DNA from: Sphingomonas sp. BK345
GTDB lineage: Bacteria; Pseudomonadota; Alphaproteobacteria; Sphingomonadales; Sphingomonadaceae
Length of the DNA: 64,000 nucleotides
Direction: 5' to 3'
Assembly: GCF_014193845.1 (NCBI RefSeq)
Contig: NZ_JACHZX010000002.1
Coordinates: 124,001-188,000 of the forward strand
In this document: one piece after another, positions 51,786-61,255 of the stretch
How positions within the stretch are numbered: position 1 is the stretch's first letter
How the letters are laid out: each line of letters opens with the position of its first letter
Notes under the pieces: model-generated
The model's database searches: none
The model's input: only the letters and a program-made list of their open reading frames with translations
What the model was told of the DNA's origin: nothing
Made by a program: the position numbers and the translations under genes

Positions 51786-53114
51786 ATGGCGGAGTGGTTG
51801 AAGCGAGGGCGCAATGCGGAAACGACCGCCAGCAACGATCGGCAGGTGCGGGACACGGTCGAGGCGATCCTCGCCGACATCGCCGAGCGCGGCGACGTAG
51901 CCGTACGCGAGCTGTCGATCCGCTTCGACAGGTGGGACCGCGACGACTACCGCCTGTCCGACCGCGAGATCCAGGACTGCATCGATCAGATGTCCGCTCA
52001 AGACATCAAGGACATTAAGTTCGCGCAGACGCAGGTCCGCAACTTCGCACGGATCCAGCGCGAGTCGATGTCCGATGTTGAGGTGGAGACGCTGCCCGGC
52101 GTCGTGCTCGGTCACCGCAACGTGCCGGTCAACGCCGCAGGCTGCTACGTGCCCGGCGGCAAGTACCCGCTACTCGCCTCGGCGCACATGAGCGTCATTA
52201 CGGCGAAGGTCGCGGGCGTACCGCGGGTCGTCACGTGTGCGCCGCCGTTTCAGGGCAGGCCCGCTCCCGCGATCGTCGCCGCGCAGGCGATGGCTGGTGC
52301 CGACGAGATCTACTGCCTGGGCGGCATTCAGGCAGTCGCGGCGATGGGCATCGGCACGCCGTCGATTGCCCCAGTCGACATCCTCGTCGGGCCTGGGAAC
52401 GCCTTCGTCGCCGAGGCCAAGCGACAGTTGTTCGGCCGCGTCGGCATCGACCTGTTTGCGGGCCCGACCGAGACGCTGGTGATCGCGGACGGGCAGGGCG
52501 CGGACGCCGAACTGTGCGCCACCGATCTGCTTGGGCAGGCGGAGCACGGCCCGGACAGCCCGGCCATCCTGCTCACCACGTCCGAAAAGCTCGCGCGCGA
52601 GACGATGGCGGAGATTGAGCGGCTGCTCGAGATCCTGCCGACCGCCGATTACGCCCGGCGGGCGTGGGAGAGCTACGGCGAGGTGATCGTGGCCCAAGAC
52701 GAGGCGGAGATGGTGCGCATCGCCGACGAGATCGCCTCGGAGCACGTCCAGGTGATGACCCGCGACCCAGACTATTTCCTCGAGAACATGACCAACTACG
52801 GCGCCTTGTTCCTCGGCCCGCGAACGAACGTGGCGTTCGGCGATAAGGTGATCGGTACCAATCACACACTGCCGACGCGCAAGGCGGCGCGCTATACGGG
52901 CGGTTTATGGGTGGGCAAGTTCCTCAAGACCTGCACCTATCAGCGCGTGACCAGCGACGCGGCTTCCGCGCAGATCGGCGAGTACTGCAGCAGGCTCTGT
53001 GCGCTGGAGGGCTTTGCCGGGCACGGCGAGCAGGCCAACGTCCGCGTGCGCCGTTACGGGGGGCGCAACGTGCCCTATGCCGGCGCAGCGGAGCCGCTGG
53101 TCGCCGCAGAATGA
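51786..53114 (+). CDS. HisD-family dehydrogenase, HpsN-like
   Basis: A 442-residue zinc- and NAD-dependent dehydrogenase of the histidinol dehydrogenase family. ATG 51786 (MAEWLKRG) follows GGAGCGG; this N-terminus is typical of sulfopropanediol 3-dehydrogenase (HpsN) rather than of true HisD. Zinc and catalytic positions are kept: [29 protein letters not shown] and [13 protein letters not shown]. Such enzymes oxidise a primary alcohol in two steps to a carboxylate. First gene of a four-gene operon; no other histidine gene is present. Confidence 0.88.
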   Translation: MAEWLKRGRNAETTASNDRQVRDTVEAILADIAERGDVAVRELSIRFDRWDRDDYRLSDREIQDCIDQMSAQDIKDIKFAQTQVRNFARIQRESMSDVEVETLPGVVLGHRNVPVNAAGCYVPGGKYPLLASAHMSVITAKVAGVPRVVTCAPPFQGRPAPAIVAAQAMAGADEIYCLGGIQAVAAMGIGTPSIAPVDILVGPGNAFVAEAKRQLFGRVGIDLFAGPTETLVIADGQGADAELCATDLLGQAEHGPDSPAILLTTSEKLARETMAEIERLLEILPTADYARRAWESYGEVIVAQDEAEMVRIADEIASEHVQVMTRDPDYFLENMTNYGALFLGPRTNVAFGDKVIGTNHTLPTRKAARYTGGLWVGKFLKTCTYQRVTSDAASAQIGEYCSRLCALEGFAGHGEQANVRVRRYGGRNVPYAGAAEPLVAAE

Positions 53115-53878
53115 TCGACCTGCCACGCTCGCCAGGCTTCCGGCTGGACGGCTTGCGTGCGCTGGTGACCGGGGCAGGGCGGGGCATCGGGCTGGCCGCG
53201 GCCGCCGCGCTGGCGGAGGCGGGCGCTCACGTCACCTTGGCGGCGCGCACCGTCATGGAGATCGAGGAGGCAGCCGGGGCGATCACTGCCGCCGGGGGCA
53301 CCGCGCGCGCGCTGGTACTTGACGTGCTCGACACGGCCACGACGCGCGCAACGATCGCAGCGCAGGAGCCGTTCGCGATCCTCGTCAACAACGCCGGCAC
53401 CAACAGGCCCAAGCCGTTCGTCGAGGTCGGCGTGGACGATTACGACGCGGTGCTCGACCTCAACCTCAAGGCAGCCTTCTTCGTGGCCCAGTCAGTAGCC
53501 AACGGCATGATTGGCGCGGCGCGAGGCGGTTCGATCATTCATATGGGATCGCAGATGGGGCATGTCGGCGGGCCCCGCCGGACGCTGTACTGCGCCTCGA
53601 AATGGGCACTGGAGGGCCTGTCGAAGGCGATGGCGCTCGACCTGGCGCCCCATCAAATCCGGTCGAACACGATCGCGCCGACCTTCATTGAAACTCCAAT
53701 GACCCGCCCCTTCTTCGACGACGCCGCGTTTCGCGACGACGTCCTCAAGCGCATCAAGCTCGGACGGCTCGGGATGGTCGAGGACCTGATGGGTGCGGTC
53801 GTCTACCTTGCCTCGCCAGCTGCGGCGATGGTGACGGGCACCAGCCTCGTCGTCGACGGCGGCTGGACCGCGGACTGA
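53111..53878 (+). CDS. Short-chain dehydrogenase/reductase
   Basis: A 255-residue classical [11 protein letters not shown] nucleotide loop, NNAGT, the catalytic Ser in [14 protein letters not shown] (Tyr and Lys) and a C-terminal [11 protein letters not shown]. The ATG overlaps the stop of the HisD-like gene (ATGA), so both are made together. It probably oxidises a secondary alcohol of the same substrate. Confidence 0.93.
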   Translation: MIDLPRSPGFRLDGLRALVTGAGRGIGLAAAAALAEAGAHVTLAARTVMEIEEAAGAITAAGGTARALVLDVLDTATTRATIAAQEPFAILVNNAGTNRPKPFVEVGVDDYDAVLDLNLKAAFFVAQSVANGMIGAARGGSIIHMGSQMGHVGGPRRTLYCASKWALEGLSKAMALDLAPHQIRSNTIAPTFIETPMTRPFFDDAAFRDDVLKRIKLGRLGMVEDLMGAVVYLASPAAAMVTGTSLVVDGGWTAD

Positions 53879-53895
53879 CGTACGAAAGGATCACC

Positions 53896-55047
53896 ATGGC
53901 CGACCGCATCCTGACCACCCACGTCGGTTCTCTGCCGCGGAGCCGGATCGTGACTGACCTGATCTTCGCGCAGGAGCGTGGCGAGCCGGTCGACCCGGCC
54001 GTGCTCGACAACGTCCTCGGGGAGGCGGTCGACGCCTGCGTTGCCCGGCAGGTCGAGAGCGGTATCGACCTCGTCTCCGATGGCGAGATGTCGAAGATTA
54101 GCTACGCCACGTACATCAAGGATCGGATCACCGGCTTCGACGGCGACTCGCCGCGTACACCGCCGGCGGATCTGGAGGATTTCCCTGCCTTCCTGCAGCG
54201 CCAGGCGGCGGGCGGCGGCACGCCGACCTACCGTCGCCCCTGCTGCGTCGCCGCGGTGGCGCCGCGCACGCTGGCTCCGCTCCACGCCGACGTCGCGAAC
54301 CTCAGCCGTGCCGTGGCGACGTACCGCCCCGTTGGCGCCTTCATGAACGCCGCGTCGCCGGGCGTGATCGCGCTGTTCCAGCCCAACGAGTTCTATGCCT
54401 CGCAGGACGACTATCTCGAGGCGCTCGCCGAGGCCATGCGCCCGGAATATGAGGCGATCGTCGCCGCCGGTCTGACGCTGCAGCTCGACAGCCCGGATCT
54501 CGGGCTCGGCCGCCACATGATGTACAAGGACCGCAGCGAAGCGGACTATCTCACCCTTATCGAACGGCACGTCGAGGTGCTTAACCATGCGCTCCGCAAT
54601 GTGCCGGCGGCCAAGGTCCGCATGCATGTCTGTTGGGGCAATTACGAGGGGCCGCACACGCGCGACGTGGAGATGCGCACGATCCTTCCGGTCCTGATGA
54701 AGGCGAAGCCGCAGGGCCTGCTGTTCGAGACCGCGAACCCGCGCCATCAGCATGACTGGCAGGCTTTCCGTGACCTCGCCGGGCTGGTCCCCGAGGATCG
54801 CGTGCTGATTCCCGGGGTGATCGACTCGACCACCAACTTCGTCGAGCATCCGGAGGTGGTCGCGCAGCGGATCGAGCAGTTTGCCGGCCTGGTCGGCCGC
54901 GAACGCGTGATTGCGGGCACCGACTGCGGCTTTTCGACCTTCGCCGGTTTCGGAGCCGTGGATGCGGACATCGTTTACGCCAAGCTGGCGACGCTCGCCG
55001 AAGGCGCCGCGCGCGCCAGCGAGCGCCTGTGGACGCGCGCGGCATGA
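53896..55047 (+). CDS. MetE C-terminal-like zinc protein (cobalamin-independent family)
   Basis: A 383-residue barrel protein of the cobalamin-independent methionine synthase/epoxyalkane-CoM transferase superfamily. TTHVGSLPRSR opens the domain, SDGEMSKISY follows, and zinc ligands are in HVCWGNYEGPH and GTDCGFST. Stand-alone members act on C-S or alkyl-transfer chemistry in catabolic clusters and are not methionine synthases, because the N-terminal folate domain is absent. AAAGGA lies before the ATG, 17 bp after the SDR gene. Confidence 0.85.
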   Translation: MADRILTTHVGSLPRSRIVTDLIFAQERGEPVDPAVLDNVLGEAVDACVARQVESGIDLVSDGEMSKISYATYIKDRITGFDGDSPRTPPADLEDFPAFLQRQAAGGGTPTYRRPCCVAAVAPRTLAPLHADVANLSRAVATYRPVGAFMNAASPGVIALFQPNEFYASQDDYLEALAEAMRPEYEAIVAAGLTLQLDSPDLGLGRHMMYKDRSEADYLTLIERHVEVLNHALRNVPAAKVRMHVCWGNYEGPHTRDVEMRTILPVLMKAKPQGLLFETANPRHQHDWQAFRDLAGLVPEDRVLIPGVIDSTTNFVEHPEVVAQRIEQFAGLVGRERVIAGTDCGFSTFAGFGAVDADIVYAKLATLAEGAARASERLWTRAA

Positions 55048-55793
55048 CGCTGAAACAGCGGCTGGCCGCGGGGGAGCGCATCGTCGGCACCTTCGTGAAA
55101 ACGCCGTCCCCGATCGTCGTCGAGGTGCTGGCGCTGTCGTCGCTCGATTGCGTGTGCCTGGACGCCGAGCACGCGCCCTTTGACCGCGCCACGATCGACG
55201 GCTGCGTGCTGGCGGCACGCGCCGGCGGCAAGGACGTTCTGGTGCGAGTGGCGAGCACCACGCCGGAACACGTGCTCGGCGCATTGGATTGTGGCGCCAC
55301 CGGTGTGGTCGCCCCGCATGTCCGCTCCGCCGACGAGACGCGAGCCCTGGTCCGCATGGCGCACTACGGCGCGGGCGGACGGGGTTATGCCGGATCGTCA
55401 CGGGCAGCGGGCTATACGACGACATCGATGGCGGATCATCTCGCCGCCTCCGCCCGACGGACGGTGATCGTCGCGCAGATTGAGGATCCAGAAGCCGTCG
55501 ACGCGATCGACGACATAGCGAAGGTGGATGGCGTAGACGCGCTCTTCGTCGGTCGTGCCGACCTGACGGTGGCCTACGGCACAACCGACCAGGACGATCC
55601 GCGCGTCGTCGCCGCGGTCGAGCGCATCTGCGCCGCAGGTCGAGCACACGGCCGTCCGATCGGCATGTTCCTGTCGCGCGTGGACGACATCCCGCTGTGG
55701 GCCGACAAGGGAGCCACGCTCTTCCTGCTCGGCTCCGACCACGGCTTCATGCTTGCGGGTGCGAAGGCGCTGGCACAGGCCGGAGCCGCGTAA
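55044..55793 (+). CDS. HpcH/HpaI family aldolase
   Basis: A 249-residue class II aldolase, ATG 55044 overlapping the previous stop. Active-site His in CLDAEHAPFD, metal ligands Glu in AQIEDPEAV and Asp in LFVGRADLTV. Family members cleave 2-keto-3-deoxy or 4-hydroxy-2-keto acids to pyruvate and an aldehyde. As the last gene of the operon it probably performs the final carbon-carbon cleavage of the pathway. Confidence 0.9.
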   Translation: MTLKQRLAAGERIVGTFVKTPSPIVVEVLALSSLDCVCLDAEHAPFDRATIDGCVLAARAGGKDVLVRVASTTPEHVLGALDCGATGVVAPHVRSADETRALVRMAHYGAGGRGYAGSSRAAGYTTTSMADHLAASARRTVIVAQIEDPEAVDAIDDIAKVDGVDALFVGRADLTVAYGTTDQDDPRVVAAVERICAAGRAHGRPIGMFLSRVDDIPLWADKGATLFLLGSDHGFMLAGAKALAQAGAA

Positions 55794-55806
55794 CGAGCGT
55801 TGGTCC

Positions 55807-55821
55807 CTCCGGAAACCGGAG
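55807..55821. terminator. Hairpin between convergent units
   Basis: CTCCGG (55807-55812) and CCGGAG (55816-55821) pair around an AAA loop, 14 bp after the aldolase stop and before the end of the convergent MFS gene. Short and without T run. Confidence 0.4.
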
Positions 55822-55877
55822 ATCAGCTTGCCGGCCGAGCGGATGGCGCCATGCTGCCAAAACGGTGGTGCTGGCGG

Positions 55878-57146
55878 TCACCCGCGAGCCAACGTTTCCG
55901 GCAAGCTTCGCCAGATCAGCGCCGCGACCACGAAGATGACGCATGACGCGAGCATCGCCGCCTGGAGGCCGACCGCGCTCGCCAGCGCGCCGGTGGCGAG
56001 CGGCGAGAAGAAGCTGATGAGCCGGCCCCAGTTGAAGATCGAGGCGGCGGTGGATTTGAGATGCGGCGGGTACAATTCCGCCAGCCATGGCCCCCAGACG
56101 ATGCTGCACGAGACGCCAAAGCCGTAGAGGAAGCCGACCGCCAGCAGCAGTGGGACGATCGAGGGGCTCGCGATGTAGATCGCGACCGTCGCTGCGGTCA
56201 GCGCGAAGCCGAACGCGCCGAACCTGCGCCCCAGCCGATCGCAGGCCCAGCCCCAGACGAAGCCGCCGATCATGTTGCCGGCGAACTGCGCCGCGACCAG
56301 GTTCCCGACGATCCCAGGCGGCAGCTGCCGCACCTCCTTGAGGTAGATCGTCAGCCACCCGCTGAAGGCCTGGTAGGCGAAGAAGTTCAGCCCGGTCAGC
56401 GTCGCCAAAAGGAGGGTCCGTCGCCGCACGCTCGGCGCGAACAGCTCGCCGATCGGGAAGCGCGACACCCGAGCGCTCGCTCCGCTCGCCGGCACGATCA
56501 CCCAGGCCAGAGCGGCGAGCGCGACGGGTGGGATGCCGCCGAGCCACAACAGCACGCGCCAGTCGCGATCCCCTAAGTGGCCGAGCGCGAGGCCGAGCGC
56601 GACGATGGCGCTGCTGAAGGTCAGATTGACGGCACTCGCCAGCCGACCACGCACCCGCGGCGCGAACAGGGCGACGTAGATGCCCACGATCACCGGAAAG
56701 CTGCCGCCGAGGAAGAGCCCGAGCACGAAACGCTGTGCCAGCAGCTGTACGTAGCTGTCCACGGCGGCGCCGGCGATCAGCATGACGCCGTAGCCGACCA
56801 TGATCGCGACCAGCATGTTGCGTCGGCCGAGCCGGTCGGCGAGTTGACCGAAGGTGATCGCGCCGATCAGTGCCCCCGCTCCCTGCGCCGAGTAGGCCGA
56901 TCCCGCCTGGGTGAGCGACAGGCCGAGGCTGTCGCGGATGAAGGGCCGCAGCACGTCGACTGTGTTCCAGGCCCAGCCGTAGAAGAACTCGGCGACCAGC
57001 ACGAAGGCGAACGCCGCCAGGCGGCGCGGCAGTCCGTGTTCGAACCCAGGTTCCGGCGCTTCCGACACCGGCACGACGGTCGCGCCCCCGTCCACGCCGC
57101 CCATGCCGGGAGCGAGAGTCGTCGCCGTTCCGATCGCGCTGGTCAC
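55878..57146 (-). CDS. MFS transporter (first of two paralogues)
   Basis: A 422-residue, twelve-helix major facilitator of the sugar-acid/aromatic-acid symporter type. The loop 2-3 signature is GQLADRLGRRNML and the loop 8-9 repeat WACDRLGRRFG. It is a clear paralogue of the transporter at 62627-63910 (shared FYGWAWN, IVWGPWLAELYPPHLKSTAA). An extra 30-residue leader precedes helix 1. It begins 10 bp after the TonB receptor, forming an outer-plus-inner membrane uptake unit. Confidence 0.9.
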   Translation of the reverse strand: MTSAIGTATTLAPGMGGVDGGATVVPVSEAPEPGFEHGLPRRLAAFAFVLVAEFFYGWAWNTVDVLRPFIRDSLGLSLTQAGSAYSAQGAGALIGAITFGQLADRLGRRNMLVAIMVGYGVMLIAGAAVDSYVQLLAQRFVLGLFLGGSFPVIVGIYVALFAPRVRGRLASAVNLTFSSAIVALGLALGHLGDRDWRVLLWLGGIPPVALAALAWVIVPASGASARVSRFPIGELFAPSVRRRTLLLATLTGLNFFAYQAFSGWLTIYLKEVRQLPPGIVGNLVAAQFAGNMIGGFVWGWACDRLGRRFGAFGFALTAATVAIYIASPSIVPLLLAVGFLYGFGVSCSIVWGPWLAELYPPHLKSTAASIFNWGRLISFFSPLATGALASAVGLQAAMLASCVIFVVAALIWRSLPETLARG

Positions 57147-57156
57147 CCTCGATCCC

Positions 57157-59841
57157 TCAGCGTTGGAAGCGGAGCCGCAGACCGTACATGCGCGGCGGTT
57201 CGTAGCTCGCCTGCAGCGGCGTGCCGCCGTACGAGACGAGCGTCTGTATGCTCTCGTTCGTGATGTTGTCGACGAAGGCGATCAGCGACAGCTGCTTGTT
57301 GACCTCGTAGGTCAGCGTGGCGTCGAGCTTCAACCACGGCTCCTCCCGCGCGAGCCGGTCGTTGAACGACTGCTCGTCATGGTGCCCGGCGAAGGACGCG
57401 GCGACGAACGGCGTCAGGGCCGAGTCGCCGCCCAGATCGATCCGGTAGGAGGCGTAGGCCGAGCCCGAGTACTTCGGCGAATGCGGGATGTTGTTGCCGG
57501 AGAGGTCGCAGACGAACGACAGGGCCGGCTGCCCGGCGCCGCCGGTTCCGGTGAGCGGCTGGCAATCGTAGCCTGGAGCGATGACGCGACGCTGTCCGAT
57601 GCCTGCGATCGTCACTCCGTTGACGACGGTCGGCGCCGTGGCCGCCGGATCGTTGACGAGGATTGATCCGCCGAACGGCAGCGGGACGTTCTCGAACTTC
57701 GAATACTTGGCGTTGAGCAGCGACAGGTTCGCTCCGATCGTGAGCTCCGGCGTCGGCTCCCAGATCGCCTCCGCCTCGATGCCGTAGGAGCGCGCGCGCG
57801 CGGCGTTGAAGGTCGTCTGCAGCGTCGTGCCACCGACGATGATCTGTCGACTCTCCTGCAGATCTCGGTACTTGTTGTAGAAGGCCGACAGGTTGAGCTG
57901 AACCGTGTTGCCGAAGAAGCGGTTCTTCGCGCCGAGCTCGAACGCGGTGACCTTCTCGGGGCCGAACGTCGGCGCGCTCTGCGCGGCGGCGAGACCGGCG
58001 TTGAAGCCACCCGAGCGGAAACCGGTCGAGGCGCTGGCGTAGAGCAGGTTGCTGTCTGTCAGCTGCAGCTCCGTGCCCGCCTTCCACGTGACTTGGCTGA
58101 ACTCCAGCGGGCAGTAGGTGGACGCCACCTGCTGACCGGTCGCGTTGAGGATCGTCGCCGCGGTGACGCCGTCGTCGTCGCAGTTCGACGGTTCCGCCGG
58201 GAAGATGCTGAGCGGCGGCGTCGGGTCGTTGATCGTCACCCGCGTCAGTGGATTGACGCCGTTCGGCAGCGTGGCCGGCAAGTACCAGAACGCAGTGGCG
58301 TTGAGATACTCCTTCTTCTCGTGCGTGTAGCGCACACCCCCGGTGATCGACCACGCGTCCGTGACGTGGAACGTGGCCTGGCCGTAGGCGGCTCTCGAGA
58401 ACACCTTCACGCGTTCGTACTGGTACGTGCCGTTGTTCTGCGAACCGGTGATGGGCGCCGCCAGCGCGCTGGAGCGGATCACGCGCGGCAGCTGCTGATT
58501 GATGAAGCCGTTCACCAGCGTGTCGTTGAGGAAGTAGCCGCCGAGCACATACTCGAACCGCTGCGACTTAGATGACAGCAGCTGCACCTCCTGACTGAAG
58601 GTGTCCGTGTGCGTGCGCGCCAGATCGATCGCGATCGACGACGACGAGAAATCGGAGTCGGTGGTGCGCTTGCCGCGGTATTTCACATAGCCGGTGATCG
58701 ACTTCAGCGACACCGGGCCGAAGTCGTAGGACGCGGTCAGCGAGGTTGACGCCTGGTAGAGGTTTCGGAACGGCTTGTAGTCGTTCGAGACGGTGAACTC
58801 GTCCCCGGGATTGTCGATCGGGATGCCGAGGTCGACGCCGGTGCCGACCGGACCGAGCGGACCGGCGGCGGTGGTCCTGCAGTCGGGCACTCCGTCGCGG
58901 TTGCCGGCGCGCTCGTTCAGATAGACGATGCTGGGCGAGTTGAAGAGGATCTGACACGTGGCCGGATCGATGTACGACCCGATCTGCTTGTAGCCGAACG
59001 CCGAGGCGCCGTTCCCACCCTGCTTGGCGTAGTCGGCACGGAAGGTGGCGCTGAAATCTCCGACGTCCCATTTCACCGAACCTCGAACATACTGCTTGTT
59101 CTCGTCGAAGAGATCCGCCTGCGGGTCGTAGCTGTTCTTGACCCATCCGTCGGCATAGTCGGTGACGCCGACGAGGCGCACCGCCACGTTCTCCGACAAC
59201 GGTACGTTGACGTAGCCCTCGAAGCGTACCTTGTCGTAGTTGCCGACCGTCAGCGTCGACCCGTAGTCGAGCTCGTGCGTCGGCGCGTTGGTGGTCACGA
59301 CGATGTTGCCGCCGAAGGTGTTGCGGCCGTAGAGGGTTCCCTGCGGTCCCCGCTGCACCTCCAGCGTGGCCACGTCGGCGAACCCGAGCGACGCCTGGCT
59401 TGTGCGAGACTGGTAGATGCCGTCGATGAAGTAGCCGATGGTCGGGTCGCCGGTGACGCCGTTGTTGGCGGTACGGACGCCGCGCATCGCGGGGCGGACG
59501 TCGGAACCGGTCTGGCCGAAGCTGAAGCCCGGGACGAATTCGTTGAGCCGCGACATGTCCACGACGCCGCGGTTCTTCAGGGTGTCACCCGAGATCGCGG
59601 TAATCGCCAGCGGCACCGTCTGCAGGTTCTCCTCGCGCCGCTGCGCGGTCACGACGATGTCGCCGATGCCGCCGCCCTGCTCCCCCGCGAACGTGTCGTC
59701 GACCGCGGCGTTGCTCTGCAGTTGTGAGGCGGTGTCCACCGCGCCGGGCGCGCTCGCCTGATCGACCTGCGCGAACGCCGGCTGAGTACCGGCGACGAGC
59801 GCCAGCACGGAGGTACCGAAAATGAGCTTAAAAACCGACAT
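57157..59841 (-). CDS. TonB-dependent receptor of the catabolic island
   Basis: An 894-residue receptor. Signal peptide ends AFAQ, TonB box GDIVVTAQRREENLQTVPLA, plug with FIDGIYQSRTSQASLGFAD and VATLEVQRGPQGTLYGRNTF, barrel ending PPRMYGLRLRFQR. This VVTAQRR..Q.VP type is typical of sphingomonad receptors for plant or aromatic compounds. GAGGGGGC lies before the ATG, and a candidate operator lies 67 bp further upstream. Confidence 0.93.
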   Translation of the reverse strand: MSVFKLIFGTSVLALVAGTQPAFAQVDQASAPGAVDTASQLQSNAAVDDTFAGEQGGGIGDIVVTAQRREENLQTVPLAITAISGDTLKNRGVVDMSRLNEFVPGFSFGQTGSDVRPAMRGVRTANNGVTGDPTIGYFIDGIYQSRTSQASLGFADVATLEVQRGPQGTLYGRNTFGGNIVVTTNAPTHELDYGSTLTVGNYDKVRFEGYVNVPLSENVAVRLVGVTDYADGWVKNSYDPQADLFDENKQYVRGSVKWDVGDFSATFRADYAKQGGNGASAFGYKQIGSYIDPATCQILFNSPSIVYLNERAGNRDGVPDCRTTAAGPLGPVGTGVDLGIPIDNPGDEFTVSNDYKPFRNLYQASTSLTASYDFGPVSLKSITGYVKYRGKRTTDSDFSSSSIAIDLARTHTDTFSQEVQLLSSKSQRFEYVLGGYFLNDTLVNGFINQQLPRVIRSSALAAPITGSQNNGTYQYERVKVFSRAAYGQATFHVTDAWSITGGVRYTHEKKEYLNATAFWYLPATLPNGVNPLTRVTINDPTPPLSIFPAEPSNCDDDGVTAATILNATGQQVASTYCPLEFSQVTWKAGTELQLTDSNLLYASASTGFRSGGFNAGLAAAQSAPTFGPEKVTAFELGAKNRFFGNTVQLNLSAFYNKYRDLQESRQIIVGGTTLQTTFNAARARSYGIEAEAIWEPTPELTIGANLSLLNAKYSKFENVPLPFGGSILVNDPAATAPTVVNGVTIAGIGQRRVIAPGYDCQPLTGTGGAGQPALSFVCDLSGNNIPHSPKYSGSAYASYRIDLGGDSALTPFVAASFAGHHDEQSFNDRLAREEPWLKLDATLTYEVNKQLSLIAFVDNITNESIQTLVSYGGTPLQASYEPPRMYGLRLRFQR

Positions 59842-59907
59842 GCTGCCCCCTCATGTTCGTTTATTGCGAGGAGGCTATCGACGCCGCACATACCTGTCCA
59901 CGAGTTT

Positions 59908-59923
59908 TTGCATTCGAAGTACA
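59908..59923. promoter_or_regulatory. Candidate LacI operator 2
   Basis: TTGCATTCGAAGTACA keeps the left half and core of the consensus; the right half is degenerate (mismatches at four positions). It lies upstream of the TonB receptor-MFS unit. Confidence 0.45.
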
Positions 59924-60109
59924 AGGTCGGGCGACTGATCTCGCGATCGGCTTGATGCGCGAGAGCTCGCGTTTGCCGTTGATTGTAAGAGCTAGGTAGG
60001 TTGGTCTCACGCAACGCCGACGCCACCGTGGGATCGGCGAGGTGCCGTGCTGAGTAATAGGCAGACGTCCTTCGAGCAGGCGTTTTGCGGTTCCGGATGC
60101 GCTCGCGCC

Positions 60110-61171
60110 TCAGGCGAGACGAGCCGACTGGCCTTCCATGAACTGGCCGCTGAACAAGCGTCGCTCAGGCGGGATGCGGGCGTCCTCGACGCGTTCCAGC
60201 AGCATGTCGACGGCCGCCTGGGTCATGCGTCGGACCGGCTGGCGGATCGAGCACAGCCGGTAGCTATTCCATCCTGCGGGATCGGTGCCGTCGAAGCCCA
60301 CGACCGACAGATCGTCCGGTATCCGCAAGCCGAAGCGCTCCCGCGCAGCGTCGATTGCGCCGATCGCCATGAGATCGTTGACGCACACGACGGCATCCAG
60401 CTGCTTGGCTTCCGCCATGAGCGCGATCATAGCCTCGCCGCCGCTGGCGTAGCTGAAGTCGCCGCGCCGTTCGGGAACAATAGTGATTCCAGCTTCACCA
60501 AGCCGCGCCAGCGCGGCGCGGCGACGTTCCTCTCCGACGTAGCTGTCTGCCGGCCCGGCGACGACGGCGAAGCGCCGATGTCCGGCCGCCAGGAGCCGCT
60601 CAACCAGTTCGCGCTGCCCCGCCACCGAGTCGCACGCGACCGACGTCGCCGGAGCGCGGCCGCTCAGGCGATTGTAGAGCACCAGCGGCACGCGGTGGGC
60701 GATAAACTGCTCGACCTGCGAGTCCGTCAAATGCGCGGCGCAGATCACGCCGTCCACGCTGTGCCGCCACACCTGCTCCAGCACGCCGTCCACGTCACTC
60801 TCCGCCTCAAGCGAGAACAGCAACATGCGCAGGTCGCGCTCCGTCAGGCGGTGCGACAGCTCCGCGAGCACCTCGGGATAGTGCAGCATGGTCAGGCTCG
60901 ACATGATCACGGCGACCAGATGCGTGCGTCGCGAGATCAGGCCCTGCGCCAGCGCGTTCGGGCGATAGCCCAGCTCGCCGGCGGCCTTCATGATGCGCTG
61001 GCGCGTCGCCGAGGAGATCGAGCCGTTCGGCGAGAAACACCTCGATACGGCCGATTGTGACACGCCGGCGCGGCGGGCGACGTCGTAGGAAGTCGCCCGC
61101 TTCGGCGCGCGCGTGAGGGCGGTTGCCTCGGCGGCGCCCGCCTCACCGTCATCGCTTCTGCGTCCAGCCAA
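60110..61171 (-). CDS. LacI family transcriptional regulator
   Basis: A 353-residue regulator. The DNA-binding domain starts ATSYDVARRAGVSQSAVSRC and continues ISSATRQRIMKAAGELGYRP with the hinge helix NALAQGLISRRT, then a periplasmic-binding-protein-like effector domain (HLVAVIMSSL to the end). The open frame runs far upstream antisense to the next gene. TTG 61171 with GGGGGC before it is the best start, though a nearby upstream start is possible. Divergent from the second HisD-type gene, with an operator between. Confidence 0.9.
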   Translation of the reverse strand: MAGRRSDDGEAGAAEATALTRAPKRATSYDVARRAGVSQSAVSRCFSPNGSISSATRQRIMKAAGELGYRPNALAQGLISRRTHLVAVIMSSLTMLHYPEVLAELSHRLTERDLRMLLFSLEAESDVDGVLEQVWRHSVDGVICAAHLTDSQVEQFIAHRVPLVLYNRLSGRAPATSVACDSVAGQRELVERLLAAGHRRFAVVAGPADSYVGEERRRAALARLGEAGITIVPERRGDFSYASGGEAMIALMAEAKQLDAVVCVNDLMAIGAIDAARERFGLRIPDDLSVVGFDGTDPAGWNSYRLCSIRQPVRRMTQAAVDMLLERVEDARIPPERRLFSGQFMEGQSARLA

Positions 61172-61188
61172 CCGTGCCCCCGTGACAA

Positions 61189-61204
61189 CTGCATTCGAAT
61201 TCAA
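61189..61204. promoter_or_regulatory. Candidate LacI operator 3
   Basis: CTGCATTCGAATTCAA matches the consensus TTGCATTCGAATGCAA at 14 of 16 positions. It lies between the divergent lacI-type gene and the second HisD-type gene, so it could serve autoregulation and control of the dehydrogenase. Confidence 0.65.
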
Positions 61205-61255
61205 TAACGTCGTGTCAGCATCGCACGTCGCGACGCTCGCAGGGAGACGACGCAC

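Noticed and set aside
53803..55647. 614-codon minus-strand frame across the SDR, MetE-like and aldolase genes
   Set aside because: Basic, low-complexity product antisense to three recognisable, tightly packed genes.
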